Below are positions 24,336 through 33,373 of a stretch of DNA of 64,000 nt, one piece after another. The notes below the pieces were generated by a model, which did no database searches, was not told the origin of the DNA, and saw only the letters and a list, made by a program, of their open reading frames with translations. The DNA is from Brevinema_A sp051649245 (GTDB lineage: Bacteria; Spirochaetota; Brevinematia; Brevinematales; Brevinemataceae), in assembly GCA_051649245.1 (NCBI GenBank), contig JBOFGS010000019.1, positions 248,001 to 312,000 on the forward strand. The letters run 5' to 3'. How positions within the stretch are numbered: the stretch's first letter is position 1; each line of letters begins with the position of its first letter. A program made the translations under genes and the position numbers.

Positions 24336-25418
24336 TTATCTATTGTTTTTGATTGATTCTTCAAGATTATCTAAAATCCATGTCATCGTTTCAAGCGTCA
24401 CAGATCCCATATTTCCAATTCTGAAAATTTTATTGTGAAGAGAACCTTGTCCGTTTGCAATAATGATACCTTTTTCTTTCATCGATTTGATTATTTTAGG
24501 AACATGATCACAATAGTATGCAAGAACACTGGGTGAAGCATCAAAACCATGTTGTACAACTGATATTAATCCAAGTTTTTGTAATCGATCATGGGTATAG
24601 TTAGCTGTTTTTTGATAAGATTCAAAAATATCATTGATTTGTCTCTCAGAATAATAATCAAGCGTTTTTTTTAATCCCAAGATAAGCTGAATAGCCGGTG
24701 TCCACGCACTGACACCATCAATTTGAGATGTTGATTCTTGTATAAAATTAATATAGAATTTTGGTAATTGAGCTTTTTTTAGGGCTTCCCAAACTTTGTC
24801 ACCGGATAATGACACAAAAGCCAATCCCGAAGGGAGCATAAAGCCTTTGTGTCCTACACCTAAACAAATGTCAATCCCATGCCTATCTTGATCAATGACT
24901 GTCGAGGATAACGAACTGATACTATCTACAATAAATAATGCGTTTGTTGTAGATATAATATGTGCATAATCTGCAATAGGTGATAGAACACCTGTACTAG
25001 TTTCAGAATGGCATGTGAAGACGGCCTTCGTATCAGGGTGTTTTTTTAGTGTTGTTGCTAACAAATCAACAGTTGGATAAGTTCCGTATTCTGAAGTGAT
25101 TCTTACGATGTTACAGCCGTATTCTGCTGCAATTTTTGTAAAGCGTTCTGAAAATTTACCAAATTCCAATACGATTACCTTATCGTCATGAGATAGAGTG
25201 TTTGCAATAGCTGCATCCATAATAGAAGTACCTGAGCCACTAATAATCAAAGATGGCTGATTTGCTCCAAAAAATTTAGCCGTATTCTGAACACAGTATC
25301 TAAAAATTTCCTCAAATTCAGCAGTTCGATGATGAATATTCTTGTTCATGGCATCAAAGATAAATTGAGGGATATGAGACGGACCAGGTGTTGCAATAAA
25401 TGGATTTTCAAATTTCAT
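24336..25418 (-). CDS. Class V (alanine-glyoxylate/serine type) aminotransferase
   Basis: A 360-aa PLP-dependent enzyme of the serine-pyruvate/alanine-glyoxylate aminotransferase group. Residues near the N-terminus read IATPGPSHIPQFIFDAM then HHRTAEFEEIF, the classic opening of this group. PLP is held by SGSGTSIMDAAIAN, by the Asp in FIVDSISSLSS, and by Lys in GVGHKGFMLPSGL (about residue 190). Related enzymes include PucG and phosphonate or soluble-hydrogenase-like proteins, so the true substrate is uncertain. The CBM48-like gene ends 13 bp upstream on the same strand, probably one transcript. Confidence 0.87.
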   Translation of the reverse strand: MKFENPFIATPGPSHIPQFIFDAMNKNIHHRTAEFEEIFRYCVQNTAKFFGANQPSLIISGSGTSIMDAAIANTLSHDDKVIVLEFGKFSERFTKIAAEYGCNIVRITSEYGTYPTVDLLATTLKKHPDTKAVFTCHSETSTGVLSPIADYAHIISTTNALFIVDSISSLSSTVIDQDRHGIDICLGVGHKGFMLPSGLAFVSLSGDKVWEALKKAQLPKFYINFIQESTSQIDGVSAWTPAIQLILGLKKTLDYYSERQINDIFESYQKTANYTHDRLQKLGLISVVQHGFDASPSVLAYYCDHVPKIIKSMKEKGIIIANGQGSLHNKIFRIGNMGSVTLETMTWILDNLEESIKNNR

Positions 25419-25431
25419 CTAATAATACTCT

Positions 25432-26145
25432 CTACGGTTTTGAGTTTGATGTATCTGCATAAAAGATATTTACGGGACGATTTTGTTTGTTTAAATATTG
25501 TTTTTTGTTGTTTTCATCAAATCTCCAAATTCCATCTTGGATAAAAGAATAAATATAAGATTTTTTTCCTTTCAATTCCAATTCAATAACAAACTCACCA
25601 GCTCCTTTATAGGTCATCGAATGTGAAAATGGATTCCAATCGTTAAAATCACCAATAATATTAACAATACGTGCATTGGTATTGATATATTTGAATAAAT
25701 AGATGTCATTTGACACCCACATAGGAAATTTTTGATGTGGCAAAAAATCATTTGTTAAGGTTAAAACAGATAATTTTTGTTGTGCTTTATCATAAGTTAT
25801 ATGAGGATTTTGTGGATCTGCAATCCAAAATCCATCTACTTTTAATCTGTATTTATAGGTGCCTTTGGCTATTCTGTTTGTGATAGTGAATGTCCATAAA
25901 TTGCTTTTTGTTTCTTGCATAACCCAATGATCCTGCCAATCATTAAATTCTCCAGAAATAATCACGGATTTCGCTACTCCCTTATAATAAAAAAGAAGAT
26001 AGTTTTCTAAAAAAATAGGAGTTTGAAAAACTCCATTTTTATATAGGAGTTGATCTATTGTCTGGACATCACGAAGCTGTTGGGATTGGCTAAACATAAA
26101 AGTGTGGAATAATATTAATAATCCTAGCAATATTTTCTTTTTCAT
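25432..26145 (-). CDS. Exported protein with two CBM48/E-set glycogen-binding-like domains
   Basis: A 237-aa protein with a signal peptide (MKKKILLGLLILFHTFMFSQ). Two AMPK/CBM48-like beta-sandwich modules follow. Module 1 (about residues 55-125) has VIISGEFNDWQDHW and TYKYRLKVDGFWIADP. Module 2 (about 150-225) has VNIIGDFNDWNPFS and SYIYSFIQDGIWRFDE. The G-(E/D)-F-N-D-W core and the K/R-Y-x-x-x-x-DG-x-W turn are the family hallmarks, and they often bind alpha-glucans. No catalytic domain is attached. Export of such a module is odd for a glycogen-binding function and may indicate a structural envelope role. The upstream region is divergent from the SPASM gene. Confidence 0.85.
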   Translation of the reverse strand: MKKKILLGLLILFHTFMFSQSQQLRDVQTIDQLLYKNGVFQTPIFLENYLLFYYKGVAKSVIISGEFNDWQDHWVMQETKSNLWTFTITNRIAKGTYKYRLKVDGFWIADPQNPHITYDKAQQKLSVLTLTNDFLPHQKFPMWVSNDIYLFKYINTNARIVNIIGDFNDWNPFSHSMTYKGAGEFVIELELKGKKSYIYSFIQDGIWRFDENNKKQYLNKQNRPVNIFYADTSNSKP

Positions 26146-26194
26146 AACAACTAATTATACTTTTTTTTTATAAAAAATTCAACATTAATCAAAA

Positions 26195-26223
26195 TTGCTT
26201 ATCTCAAAAAATTACGTTACAAT
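26195..26223 (+). promoter_or_regulatory. Sigma-70-type promoter of the SPASM operon
   Basis: TTGCTT (26195-26200) and TACAAT (26218-26223) are 17 bp apart, 42 bp upstream of the gene at 26265. Confidence 0.65.
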
Positions 26224-26264
26224 GAAGATCAATTGAATTATTATTTATCATAGGGGATGATATT

Positions 26265-27650
26265 ATGTTGTTTGTTTTAATTGATACAATATCAGAAGAT
26301 TTGGCACAAAAATACACTCCCGAACTTCAAAAAATTCATCAGATTTTATTACATAAGCTGTTAAAACATGATATCTTAGTGATAGGAAATGAAGACAGTA
26401 TTGTTGCTTCACACCAATTTAAAAATGCTAAGTCTGCATATGAATTTCTGGCAAAACAAGATAGTGATCTTTTAATTATTGATGCGTACGCAGCGTTTTT
26501 ATCTCTTAAAGAATCATTACATATTTATGATTACACAAAAAAGGGTCGCTATGATCTTTGTCTTATTGAAAATATTCCTTTAGGGCTTGTTCCTTACGTC
26601 ATTGATAAAGATTTTGCAAAAGAGCTACCGGAGTTGTTGGACGAGAAAATATTATTGTCTTCAGATATTAAAAACCTTATGAATTGGGAATATCAAGGTA
26701 TTGATGTTGGTGTTTTTTTAACCCATAATAAAACTGTCCTACGTCGTATTGATTTTTTGCCAAAAAATCAGGCTTCTATTACTTATATGTTGGAATTTTG
26801 TGAACATGCTGATCTTTGTCTCGATGATGTTGATCAATTTATTAGCAAGCATCCTGTGCTTCTTCGGAATGATCCTGCTTATATTGCGATTGAGTTAGAA
26901 GGACAAACAGATCATTTTTACGCACGTGATTTTTCATCAAAACAATCAATGAGACCAGTATTATTTGAAAACATAATCACTCAGATAAATAACAATGCTC
27001 CAGAAGCGTTGATTTCTCTTGGAATTTGGGGTGAACCGTTTGCTAATAATGATTTTGAGACATTGTTTGATTTGTTGGGAAATCAGACCGTTTTGGTAGA
27101 AAGTAAGTGTCTAGTATTAGATCAACAACGTTGTGAAAAAGTATTATCTCGACCAAACACCATATTGATTTTTGATGTTACTTTTTCTACAGATGAAACC
27201 TTTAAAGCACATAAATCAAATCCTCATACACTAACAGAAATTAAGCAATTTATTCGATCGTTACCAAATAAAGAATCGATATGGATTCGTTTGACAAGAT
27301 CTCCAGAATCAGAGGATCATATCAAGTCTTTCCTCAAAGAATGGGAAGATTTTGCTCCAAGAATTGTTATTACTAAAACAGATTCTTTTTTAGGTGGACA
27401 TGTTGTTGATCTTTCACCAATCAAAAGACATTCTTGCTTGGCATTGCGTCGTGAAATGACTATTTTAAGTGATGGTACTGTACTGCGTTGCCGTCAAAGT
27501 AATCTTGAGGAAGCATTGGGATCACTTGAATCTGAAACCCTAAAAGATATTTGGGAGAAAAATCATTACTTTTTTATCGATCAAGAGTCTGGAAACTTTG
27601 ATAGCTGTAGTTTTTGTAAGCAATGCGACGACTGGTGGATTTGGAATTAA
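26265..27650 (+). CDS. Spiro-SPASM-type protein (SPASM domain, degenerate radical-SAM-like barrel)
   Basis: A 461-aa protein. Residues 1-200 resemble a sugar-nucleotide-type alpha/beta region. The central part has IAIELEGQTDHFYARDF and ISLGIWGEPFAN, which align by pattern with radical-SAM strand 1 and the GGEP motif. The CxxxCxxC cluster-binding cysteines are absent. The C-terminal 75 residues keep SPASM-type cysteines: HSCLAL, VLRCRQ, and DSCSFCKQCDDWW. This layout matches what I know as the spirochaete-restricted spiro-SPASM family. Auxiliary FeS binding is plausible; radical chemistry is not. It is the first gene of a five-gene plus-strand run. Confidence 0.8.
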   Translation: MLFVLIDTISEDLAQKYTPELQKIHQILLHKLLKHDILVIGNEDSIVASHQFKNAKSAYEFLAKQDSDLLIIDAYAAFLSLKESLHIYDYTKKGRYDLCLIENIPLGLVPYVIDKDFAKELPELLDEKILLSSDIKNLMNWEYQGIDVGVFLTHNKTVLRRIDFLPKNQASITYMLEFCEHADLCLDDVDQFISKHPVLLRNDPAYIAIELEGQTDHFYARDFSSKQSMRPVLFENIITQINNNAPEALISLGIWGEPFANNDFETLFDLLGNQTVLVESKCLVLDQQRCEKVLSRPNTILIFDVTFSTDETFKAHKSNPHTLTEIKQFIRSLPNKESIWIRLTRSPESEDHIKSFLKEWEDFAPRIVITKTDSFLGGHVVDLSPIKRHSCLALRREMTILSDGTVLRCRQSNLEEALGSLESETLKDIWEKNHYFFIDQESGNFDSCSFCKQCDDWWIWN

Positions 27651-27724
27651 AAACTCCTATTTATTTCTTAATAAATCAATAAGTGTTCCGATAAAAAAAT
27701 ATCAAACTCTTTTTCGGGAGACTT

Positions 27725-28894
27725 ATGGTGGATTTCAATTATTTTCATATTCCCACACGTATCGTTCAAGGATACGAAAGTTTTACAAATCTAAATGAAC
27801 TTTCGGAATTATCAAAAAAACGTGTTGTTATGGTTACGGATAGTCATTTGATCAATGTTGGTGCAACACAAAATCTACGTAGATTTATAGAAAACATTGC
27901 TTACGGATTGATTTTTTATGAGGTTCCTTCTCATTTAGGTGCTGGATTGACGGATGAAGGGGTAGGATTACTTCAAGATTCTCGAGCACAAACTGTCATT
28001 GGATTTGGAAATACACACACCTTATCTGTTGCACGAGGAATGGTACAAACTGTAACCGGAACAACAGAGAATAAAATATCTTATATTGAAATTCCTACTC
28101 TTCCCTGTATTTGTCCTGGTTTGATTACCACATATTATGTGTCAAATCAGCTAAGTCCTTTGAAAAAACCACATCAAGATTTTAATTCACGTGCTGATTG
28201 GTTGTTTTTGGATTCCTCATATACAGAATTTTATAAGGTAAGTGATCTTTTAGAACATGCCGTCCAAAGTCTTGCCTATGCTCTTGATGCGTTATTTTCA
28301 CGAAATGTATCGTTATTGAGTGAATCTTATGCATTAAAAGCAATAGAATTAATTGTGACAGCAGGCTTTCGTTTGCCTCATGAGCCTGCAAATCTCAAAC
28401 TTAAAACAGAATTAATGTTAGGTTCTTTATTAGCAAGTTTTGCTATACAAAGCTCTAATTTAGGGATTATTGCAGGATTATCAATGGCACTTGAAAATTC
28501 ATTTATTACATCGGAACGACATGCCGCTGGAGCTGTTTTGATTAGCGCTTTAGAGTATTCTTTGGTCTCTAATTTGGATAAATTTCAAAAAATTTATCGT
28601 GTTTTGGGATTGGGCAAAGATTCTTCCTCTTTAGAAGCTGGTGTTAAAGTATTAGAGTTATTTAAAGATTTATTGATACAAATGGAAATTCATTCGTTAA
28701 GTACCTATAAAGCTCATCCGAAAACATTGGAAAATGTTGCACGCCAAGCATCTCGCTATAATTTTATGATGGAATTGTCTCGACCTACAGGTTGCTATGA
28801 ATTACTTGAAATTTTGAATACAGGACTAAATAATGGTTTTGAATTGTCACATAATTTAGCCAAAAACGTAACCGAACCGGTTGCTTTATATTAA
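27725..28894 (+). CDS. Iron-containing alcohol dehydrogenase-like protein, probably inactive
   Basis: A 389-aa protein with the iron-ADH/glycerol-dehydrogenase fold: an N-terminal Rossmann-like half (IPTRIVQGYESFTNL, KKRVVMVTDSHL) and a helical C-terminal half. The nucleotide motif GGGSxxD is replaced by GFGNTHTLSVARG (about residues 93-105). Of the metal ligands, D and H of SDLLEHAVQS (about 173) and the late His of SERHAAG (about 265) remain. The histidine expected 14 residues before that last one is Leu/Ser. It lies 74 bp after the SPASM gene and abuts comEC. Likely a pseudoenzyme or an enzyme with altered cofactor use. Confidence 0.78.
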   Translation: MVDFNYFHIPTRIVQGYESFTNLNELSELSKKRVVMVTDSHLINVGATQNLRRFIENIAYGLIFYEVPSHLGAGLTDEGVGLLQDSRAQTVIGFGNTHTLSVARGMVQTVTGTTENKISYIEIPTLPCICPGLITTYYVSNQLSPLKKPHQDFNSRADWLFLDSSYTEFYKVSDLLEHAVQSLAYALDALFSRNVSLLSESYALKAIELIVTAGFRLPHEPANLKLKTELMLGSLLASFAIQSSNLGIIAGLSMALENSFITSERHAAGAVLISALEYSLVSNLDKFQKIYRVLGLGKDSSSLEAGVKVLELFKDLLIQMEIHSLSTYKAHPKTLENVARQASRYNFMMELSRPTGCYELLEILNTGLNNGFELSHNLAKNVTEPVALY

Positions 28895-30061
28895 ATGACA
28901 TGGTTATTCATATTATGTTGGGTACCTATTATTTCTTTTGCTCAAATTTATCAAGAAACATGCCATACAATTACTTCTTTTCCCAATATAACTAACGAGG
29001 AAAATTATCGTGTCCTCTCTTACAATAAAACGATTGAATTTTTATTTCCAGTGACCTTATCGCCTTTTGCTCGTATTAAAATTTGTGGTAAACACTACCA
29101 AGACTTAATTATTGTTTCCAAACCAGAACAACTTAATATTGTTTATGAAATACCAATACTAAATTGGTTTGCTAGTGTTCGTCATGATATGACAAAAAAA
29201 ATACTAAACAGCACATCTGAAGCTCCTTTTGTATTATCACTTATTTTAGGTAATAAATATTTTTTACCAGACGATTTTCAATATACAATTCGGATATCTG
29301 GGTTATCACATGTGTTTGCATTATCAGGATTGCATTTAGCAATTTTTCTATCGTTTTTTATTGGTATTGCTCGTTTACTTGATATGCCACCAAGATATCA
29401 AGTATTTTTCTTATTTTGTCCCGCTTTACTTTATGTGTGGCTTGGTGGAGCCGGCATTTCTTTACAACGATCTTTTTTATTTTATCTTCTTTGGTCTATT
29501 TCTATATTAATCAGGATTCCTTTGCCTTTATTTAAGATATGGTTGTTATCTTTTGTGATTCATCTGATGATGTCACCTGCAATTATTGCTTCGCCCTCTT
29601 TTATATTAACTTATATGGCTATTTTAGGAATTATCGTCTCATTACGATGGACGATGTTTCAGAAATATTTTGGTGTTTTTGTAGGAAATTTGATAAGTTC
29701 GACACTATTTGTATTTTTTATGGTCACACCTTTTGTAATTTATTATTTTGGATACTTGAATATAGGATCTATTCTAGCAAGTATATTGATTTTACCAATA
29801 ATTCCTTTTGTTATTTGTTTGTGTTTTCTTTCATGTTTTATCATTATAGCAGGATTTCATAGTATTTTGATTGATAACATCATAAATATATGTTATCAAT
29901 TTATTTTTAATATCTCTTATTTCATTGCTGCTAATGTACCTACTATTTTTTTTACAAAAGAATCAAAAATAATAACTGTAGCGATATTAATCCTGTTTAT
30001 GGTACTTGCAGAAATTTTTTACCGTGTGAGGAATAAACGATGTGGACAGAACAAAAATTGA
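28895..30061 (+). CDS. comEC: ComEC/Rec2-family competence membrane protein, short form
   Basis: A 388-aa polytopic protein with the competence domain motif GLSHVFALSGLHLAIF (about residues 136-151) and later LGGAGISLQRSF. In natural transformation ComEC forms the inner-membrane channel for single-stranded DNA. This version has a short N-terminal soluble part (about 85 residues) and ends after the last membrane segment. The C-terminal metallo-beta-lactamase domain of the full-length (about 750 aa) protein is missing. It starts directly after the stop of the previous gene and overlaps nth by 22 bp. Transformation genes other than this are not in the window. Confidence 0.82.
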   Translation: MTWLFILCWVPIISFAQIYQETCHTITSFPNITNEENYRVLSYNKTIEFLFPVTLSPFARIKICGKHYQDLIIVSKPEQLNIVYEIPILNWFASVRHDMTKKILNSTSEAPFVLSLILGNKYFLPDDFQYTIRISGLSHVFALSGLHLAIFLSFFIGIARLLDMPPRYQVFFLFCPALLYVWLGGAGISLQRSFLFYLLWSISILIRIPLPLFKIWLLSFVIHLMMSPAIIASPSFILTYMAILGIIVSLRWTMFQKYFGVFVGNLISSTLFVFFMVTPFVIYYFGYLNIGSILASILILPIIPFVICLCFLSCFIIIAGFHSILIDNIINICYQFIFNISYFIAANVPTIFFTKESKIITVAILILFMVLAEIFYRVRNKRCGQNKN

Positions 30062-30687
30062 AACAAATATTTATGATTCTCGAGAAAGCACCTGAGCTGT
30101 TGAAAGCCCCTGTCTATGAATTTATGAGTCAAGTAACTGATGGCCCATTTAAAATATTAATTGCCACCATACTTAGCTTACGTACTAAAGACGAAACAAC
30201 AGGTCCTGCAAGTAGACGTTTATTTGATATTGCAGATAACCCTGAAAAAATGTTATCATTAACGATAACAAAAATAGAAGAGTTAATATATCCTGTTGGG
30301 TTTTATAAAAATAAAGCAAAACAAATTAAAAAAATCTCTCAAATTTTATTAGATGTATATAATGGATCTGTGCCAGACGACCTTGATTTACTATTAGAAT
30401 TGCCTGGTGTTGGTAGAAAAACAGCAAATCTTGTGCTTTCAGTAGCATTTGATAAGCCTGCAGTATGTGTAGATGTTCATGTTCATCGCATTTCTAATCG
30501 CTGGGGTTTTTGTACTACCAAAACACCTGAAGAAACGGAATTTTATATTAGAGATCATGTGTCGCAAGAATTGTGGAGTCAATTTAATCGACCTATGGTA
30601 GCACTTGGTCAAGTGATCTGTAGGCCTATTTCACCAAAATGTGTGCAATGTCCGATCCAATTATATTGTGCTCAGCATATAAACTAA
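30040..30687 (+). CDS. nth: Endonuclease III (DNA glycosylase/AP lyase)
   Basis: A 215-aa base-excision repair enzyme that removes oxidised pyrimidines. The helix-hairpin-helix LPGVGRKTANLVLS carries the catalytic Lys. The catalytic Asp is in VCVDVHVHRISNRWG. The C-terminal 4Fe-4S loop CRPISPKCVQCPIQLYC has the C-x6-C-x2-C-x5-C spacing. The start lies within comEC, a 22-bp overlap that suggests coupled translation. It is close to standard length. Confidence 0.95.
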   Translation: MWTEQKLKQIFMILEKAPELLKAPVYEFMSQVTDGPFKILIATILSLRTKDETTGPASRRLFDIADNPEKMLSLTITKIEELIYPVGFYKNKAKQIKKISQILLDVYNGSVPDDLDLLLELPGVGRKTANLVLSVAFDKPAVCVDVHVHRISNRWGFCTTKTPEETEFYIRDHVSQELWSQFNRPMVALGQVICRPISPKCVQCPIQLYCAQHIN

Positions 30688-30709
30688 TTTTTAAAAAAGG
30701 TGTTGTGTT

Positions 30710-31615
30710 GTGAAAATATTATTAATTTCTGAAGATAATAATGCAATTGTTATTGTCAAAAAAATGTCAAAAAAATATACATATAAACTTAAGATCACTC
30801 CTTATAGTGATATATCAAAATATTTAGATAAAACAGTAGAAAGTGCGGCACCTGTCAAAAATATTTTTAAAATATCTTATGATCTGATTATTCTTGATAC
30901 AAAAGCACTCGTATTCTTGAAAGAAAAAAATATTCTATTTAATGATGATGATATTTCTTTGTATCCTATGTTGTTGTTGGTCGAAGATTTTAAAAATTTG
31001 GATTTAGAATTGGCACTTAAGCTGAGAATATTTAATACAATTTCTTTGACCACACTTACTGAAGATGAATTACATGCTAATTTGGTATTACTAAGAGCGA
31101 AATATTGTATCAATAAAAAAGCATCTACTTGGGCATTGATGGATTCATTAACGAATATTTTTAATAGACGTACTTTTTATAATTATTTGTCAAAATGTTT
31201 ATGTGATTATAAAATGCATAATATCCCTTTATTTTGTGTTGCTATTTTGGATATCGATCATTTTAAATTTATCAATGACACTTTTGGTCACAATGCTGGT
31301 GATGAAGTACTAAAGGTTTTTGCACGCATTATTTCTCAAAAAACAAGAGATACGGATATTGTAGCACGTGTAGGTGGTGAGGAGTTTGCTATTATTTTTC
31401 CAAATACTTCTCGAAATCTCGCCTATAAAATATTAGAACGTATTCGTGAGAGTATGCTTCATACTGAAGAAATTGCTGAATATCTGAAGGTTACGTTTAG
31501 TGCAGGTTTGGTTGAGGCTGATATTCAATCAAGTGGTACAGAAGAACTACTTGGTATTGTAGATTTATTACTTTATAAAGCCAAAGATATGGGGAGAGAT
31601 AAAATTTGTTTTTAA
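30710..31615 (+). CDS. GGDEF diguanylate cyclase with receiver-like N-terminal domain
   Basis: A 301-aa protein. Residues 1-120 look like a degenerate response-regulator receiver: a strand MKILLIS-E-D at the start and DLIILDTKAL where the phospho-acceptor would be. The GGDEF domain (about 135-300) has DSLTNIFNRRTF, the active-site loop VGGEEF (GGEEF form, catalytically competent in known enzymes) and an RxxD product-inhibition site exactly five residues upstream (RDTD-IVARV). It should make cyclic di-GMP. The GTG start at 30710 has AAGG upstream. A terminator closes the run. Confidence 0.88.
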   Translation: MKILLISEDNNAIVIVKKMSKKYTYKLKITPYSDISKYLDKTVESAAPVKNIFKISYDLIILDTKALVFLKEKNILFNDDDISLYPMLLLVEDFKNLDLELALKLRIFNTISLTTLTEDELHANLVLLRAKYCINKKASTWALMDSLTNIFNRRTFYNYLSKCLCDYKMHNIPLFCVAILDIDHFKFINDTFGHNAGDEVLKVFARIISQKTRDTDIVARVGGEEFAIIFPNTSRNLAYKILERIRESMLHTEEIAEYLKVTFSAGLVEADIQSSGTEELLGIVDLLLYKAKDMGRDKICF

Positions 31616-31700
31616 TTTATTGTTTTGTAACAATTTATAACATATTTTTTAGACTAATACTTACATAAATATAAAATATAATTAATACCCCAATTCCATA

Positions 31701-31755
31701 AACCCCCTTATTATAAGTGCATACTTATGTTGTCTTTAATAAGGGGGTTTTTTAT
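31701..31755. terminator. Large bidirectional terminator with nested hairpin
   Basis: AACCCCCTTATT (31701-31712) pairs with AATAAGGGGGTT (31738-31749). Inside the loop ATAAGT pairs with ACTTAT around GCAT. T- and A-rich tracts flank the stem. It lies between the convergent GGDEF and FecR genes. Confidence 0.8.
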
Positions 31756-31766
31756 TATATTTTTTA

Positions 31767-33362
31767 TTATATATCAAACAATACTCTAGAAAATTCGCCA
31801 TTTAACAGATCTTCCGCTGATTCAACAGAAAAGGGATTATACTCAAAATCACGTGGATCATGCTCAACATTTCCTGATTCATATCTTGTTTGTTGAAATA
31901 TTTGTTCTGGCTCTTGTTCTATTATCTCATTTTCGTTGAGGTATTCTTCGTTTTCATCCTCTTCGTTTATCACTTCTTCCATTATTTTATTTTCAGCAGG
32001 AATTTTTTTAGGAGTAGGTTTTTTCTTAATTATTTTTCTAGTCTGAACAACTGGCTTAGCTTTAGTTGGTGTTTCCGGTGTAGTTATATCAGCTCGATTA
32101 GTAATAGATTCTGTTACTAATTTGGCTTTTCGTCCTTTATTTGATGTATTATTTTGTTTGCGTCTGTTTTCTTGTTCTTGTCGTGCTTTTTCAGAGAGCG
32201 AATTTAATAAATCATTAACATCCAATGTTTCCTCTTCAACGCTTTCTTGATTGTTTTTAGTATTTTTTTGTGATCTTTTTTGTTGAGGAACGTCAGCACG
32301 AACAGCCGAAGCTTTAGTTCTTGTTATTGTGCGTTGAGTAGATTGATCAGTGTTTGTTGAAGAAGATCTTTTTTTGCGTTTGTTTATATCTATTGAGTTA
32401 CTTCCAATAGTAAAATCAGTCAAGTCTAATCCTTTTAATAAGGCAGGATTTATTTTTGGTTTTTCAACCAAACGTGATTTTTCTTCTATTTGTTTTGGTG
32501 CCACGGAAGACGTAGCAAGTTCAATTTGGAGTTTGTTGATATTATTGGTTTTAAATATAAAATGTGCTAATAAATCTAGTTGATTTGAGTTAATTTCATC
32601 TGATGAGAGGCTTTTTTGGGGTTTCCGAGCCATTTTTATATCAAACTCATCACGCTCCATTAATGAAAGTTCACTTTGATTCATATTTTGGAGTAGAACT
32701 TTTGGTTCACTTGATTTAAGAGTGTCTGATTTTGTATCGTCAAGCAAAATGATATATTCAGCAAACTTTTTTGCTGTTGCTAGTTTTGGGTAATCAAAAC
32801 CATCAAAAATATTGAAGGAAACAAATTGGCGTTCATCCAATACCAAGGCAAGACTATCTTTCTGACGATAACTGACAATACCACGACCTGTTCGAATCAA
32901 AAATTCATTAGTGCCATTGAAGATATATCCACCACCGGAGCCATTTTCGATTACACTTGTTGTGATATCTGTGTTCATAATAAATCTATTTTGGTTTGTT
33001 AGTGTACTACTATAGAACCAGCGACCACTAATTAATAAGAGTTTATGTTGGGTGGTACTATTTTCATTTTTGGAAATATAATCTATGTATATTGATCCTA
33101 CACCGATCAAGCGAAGCAGGCTACCATCAGGAAATGACATTGTTAAAATACTGTCAGGACTATTCAATCGAATAAAATTTTGCTCAGAAATTGATATGCC
33201 ACCAACAAGAGGAATCCAAGATTTTGATTTTACAGACCGATAATCTGCATCTCCTGTAAAATCTTTAATAACAACTGCTTTACTTTGTCCAAATGTTTTG
33301 TGTCCTAGTATTGTAGTGATAAATAATAAGCAAAATAGTGTTAATATTTTTTTTCTGATCAT
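31767..33362 (-). CDS. Exported FecR-domain protein
   Basis: A 531-aa protein with a signal peptide (MIRKKILTLFCLLFITTILG) and a FecR-like beta-sandwich (about residues 30-200). It contains WIPLVGGISISEQNFIRLNS, SFPDGSLLRLIGVGSIYID and an ISGRWFYSS strand, the usual pattern of these periplasmic domains. The rest is low-complexity: Lys/Ser/Thr/Glu-rich, with an Arg/Lys/Asn cluster and an acidic Glu/Asn run near residue 470. FecR domains in spirochaetes are usually envelope-anchored, with unknown partners. No TonB receptor or sigma factor is adjacent. Last gene of the minus-strand run. Confidence 0.82.
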   Translation of the reverse strand: MIRKKILTLFCLLFITTILGHKTFGQSKAVVIKDFTGDADYRSVKSKSWIPLVGGISISEQNFIRLNSPDSILTMSFPDGSLLRLIGVGSIYIDYISKNENSTTQHKLLLISGRWFYSSTLTNQNRFIMNTDITTSVIENGSGGGYIFNGTNEFLIRTGRGIVSYRQKDSLALVLDERQFVSFNIFDGFDYPKLATAKKFAEYIILLDDTKSDTLKSSEPKVLLQNMNQSELSLMERDEFDIKMARKPQKSLSSDEINSNQLDLLAHFIFKTNNINKLQIELATSSVAPKQIEEKSRLVEKPKINPALLKGLDLTDFTIGSNSIDINKRKKRSSSTNTDQSTQRTITRTKASAVRADVPQQKRSQKNTKNNQESVEEETLDVNDLLNSLSEKARQEQENRRKQNNTSNKGRKAKLVTESITNRADITTPETPTKAKPVVQTRKIIKKKPTPKKIPAENKIMEEVINEEDENEEYLNENEIIEQEPEQIFQQTRYESGNVEHDPRDFEYNPFSVESAEDLLNGEFSRVLFDI

Positions 33363-33373
33363 ATCGAATATTC

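Noticed and set aside
27598..27798. Short plus-strand frame overlapping the SPASM gene end and the iron-ADH start.
   Set aside because: It overlaps two well-supported genes in another frame and has no ribosome-binding site.
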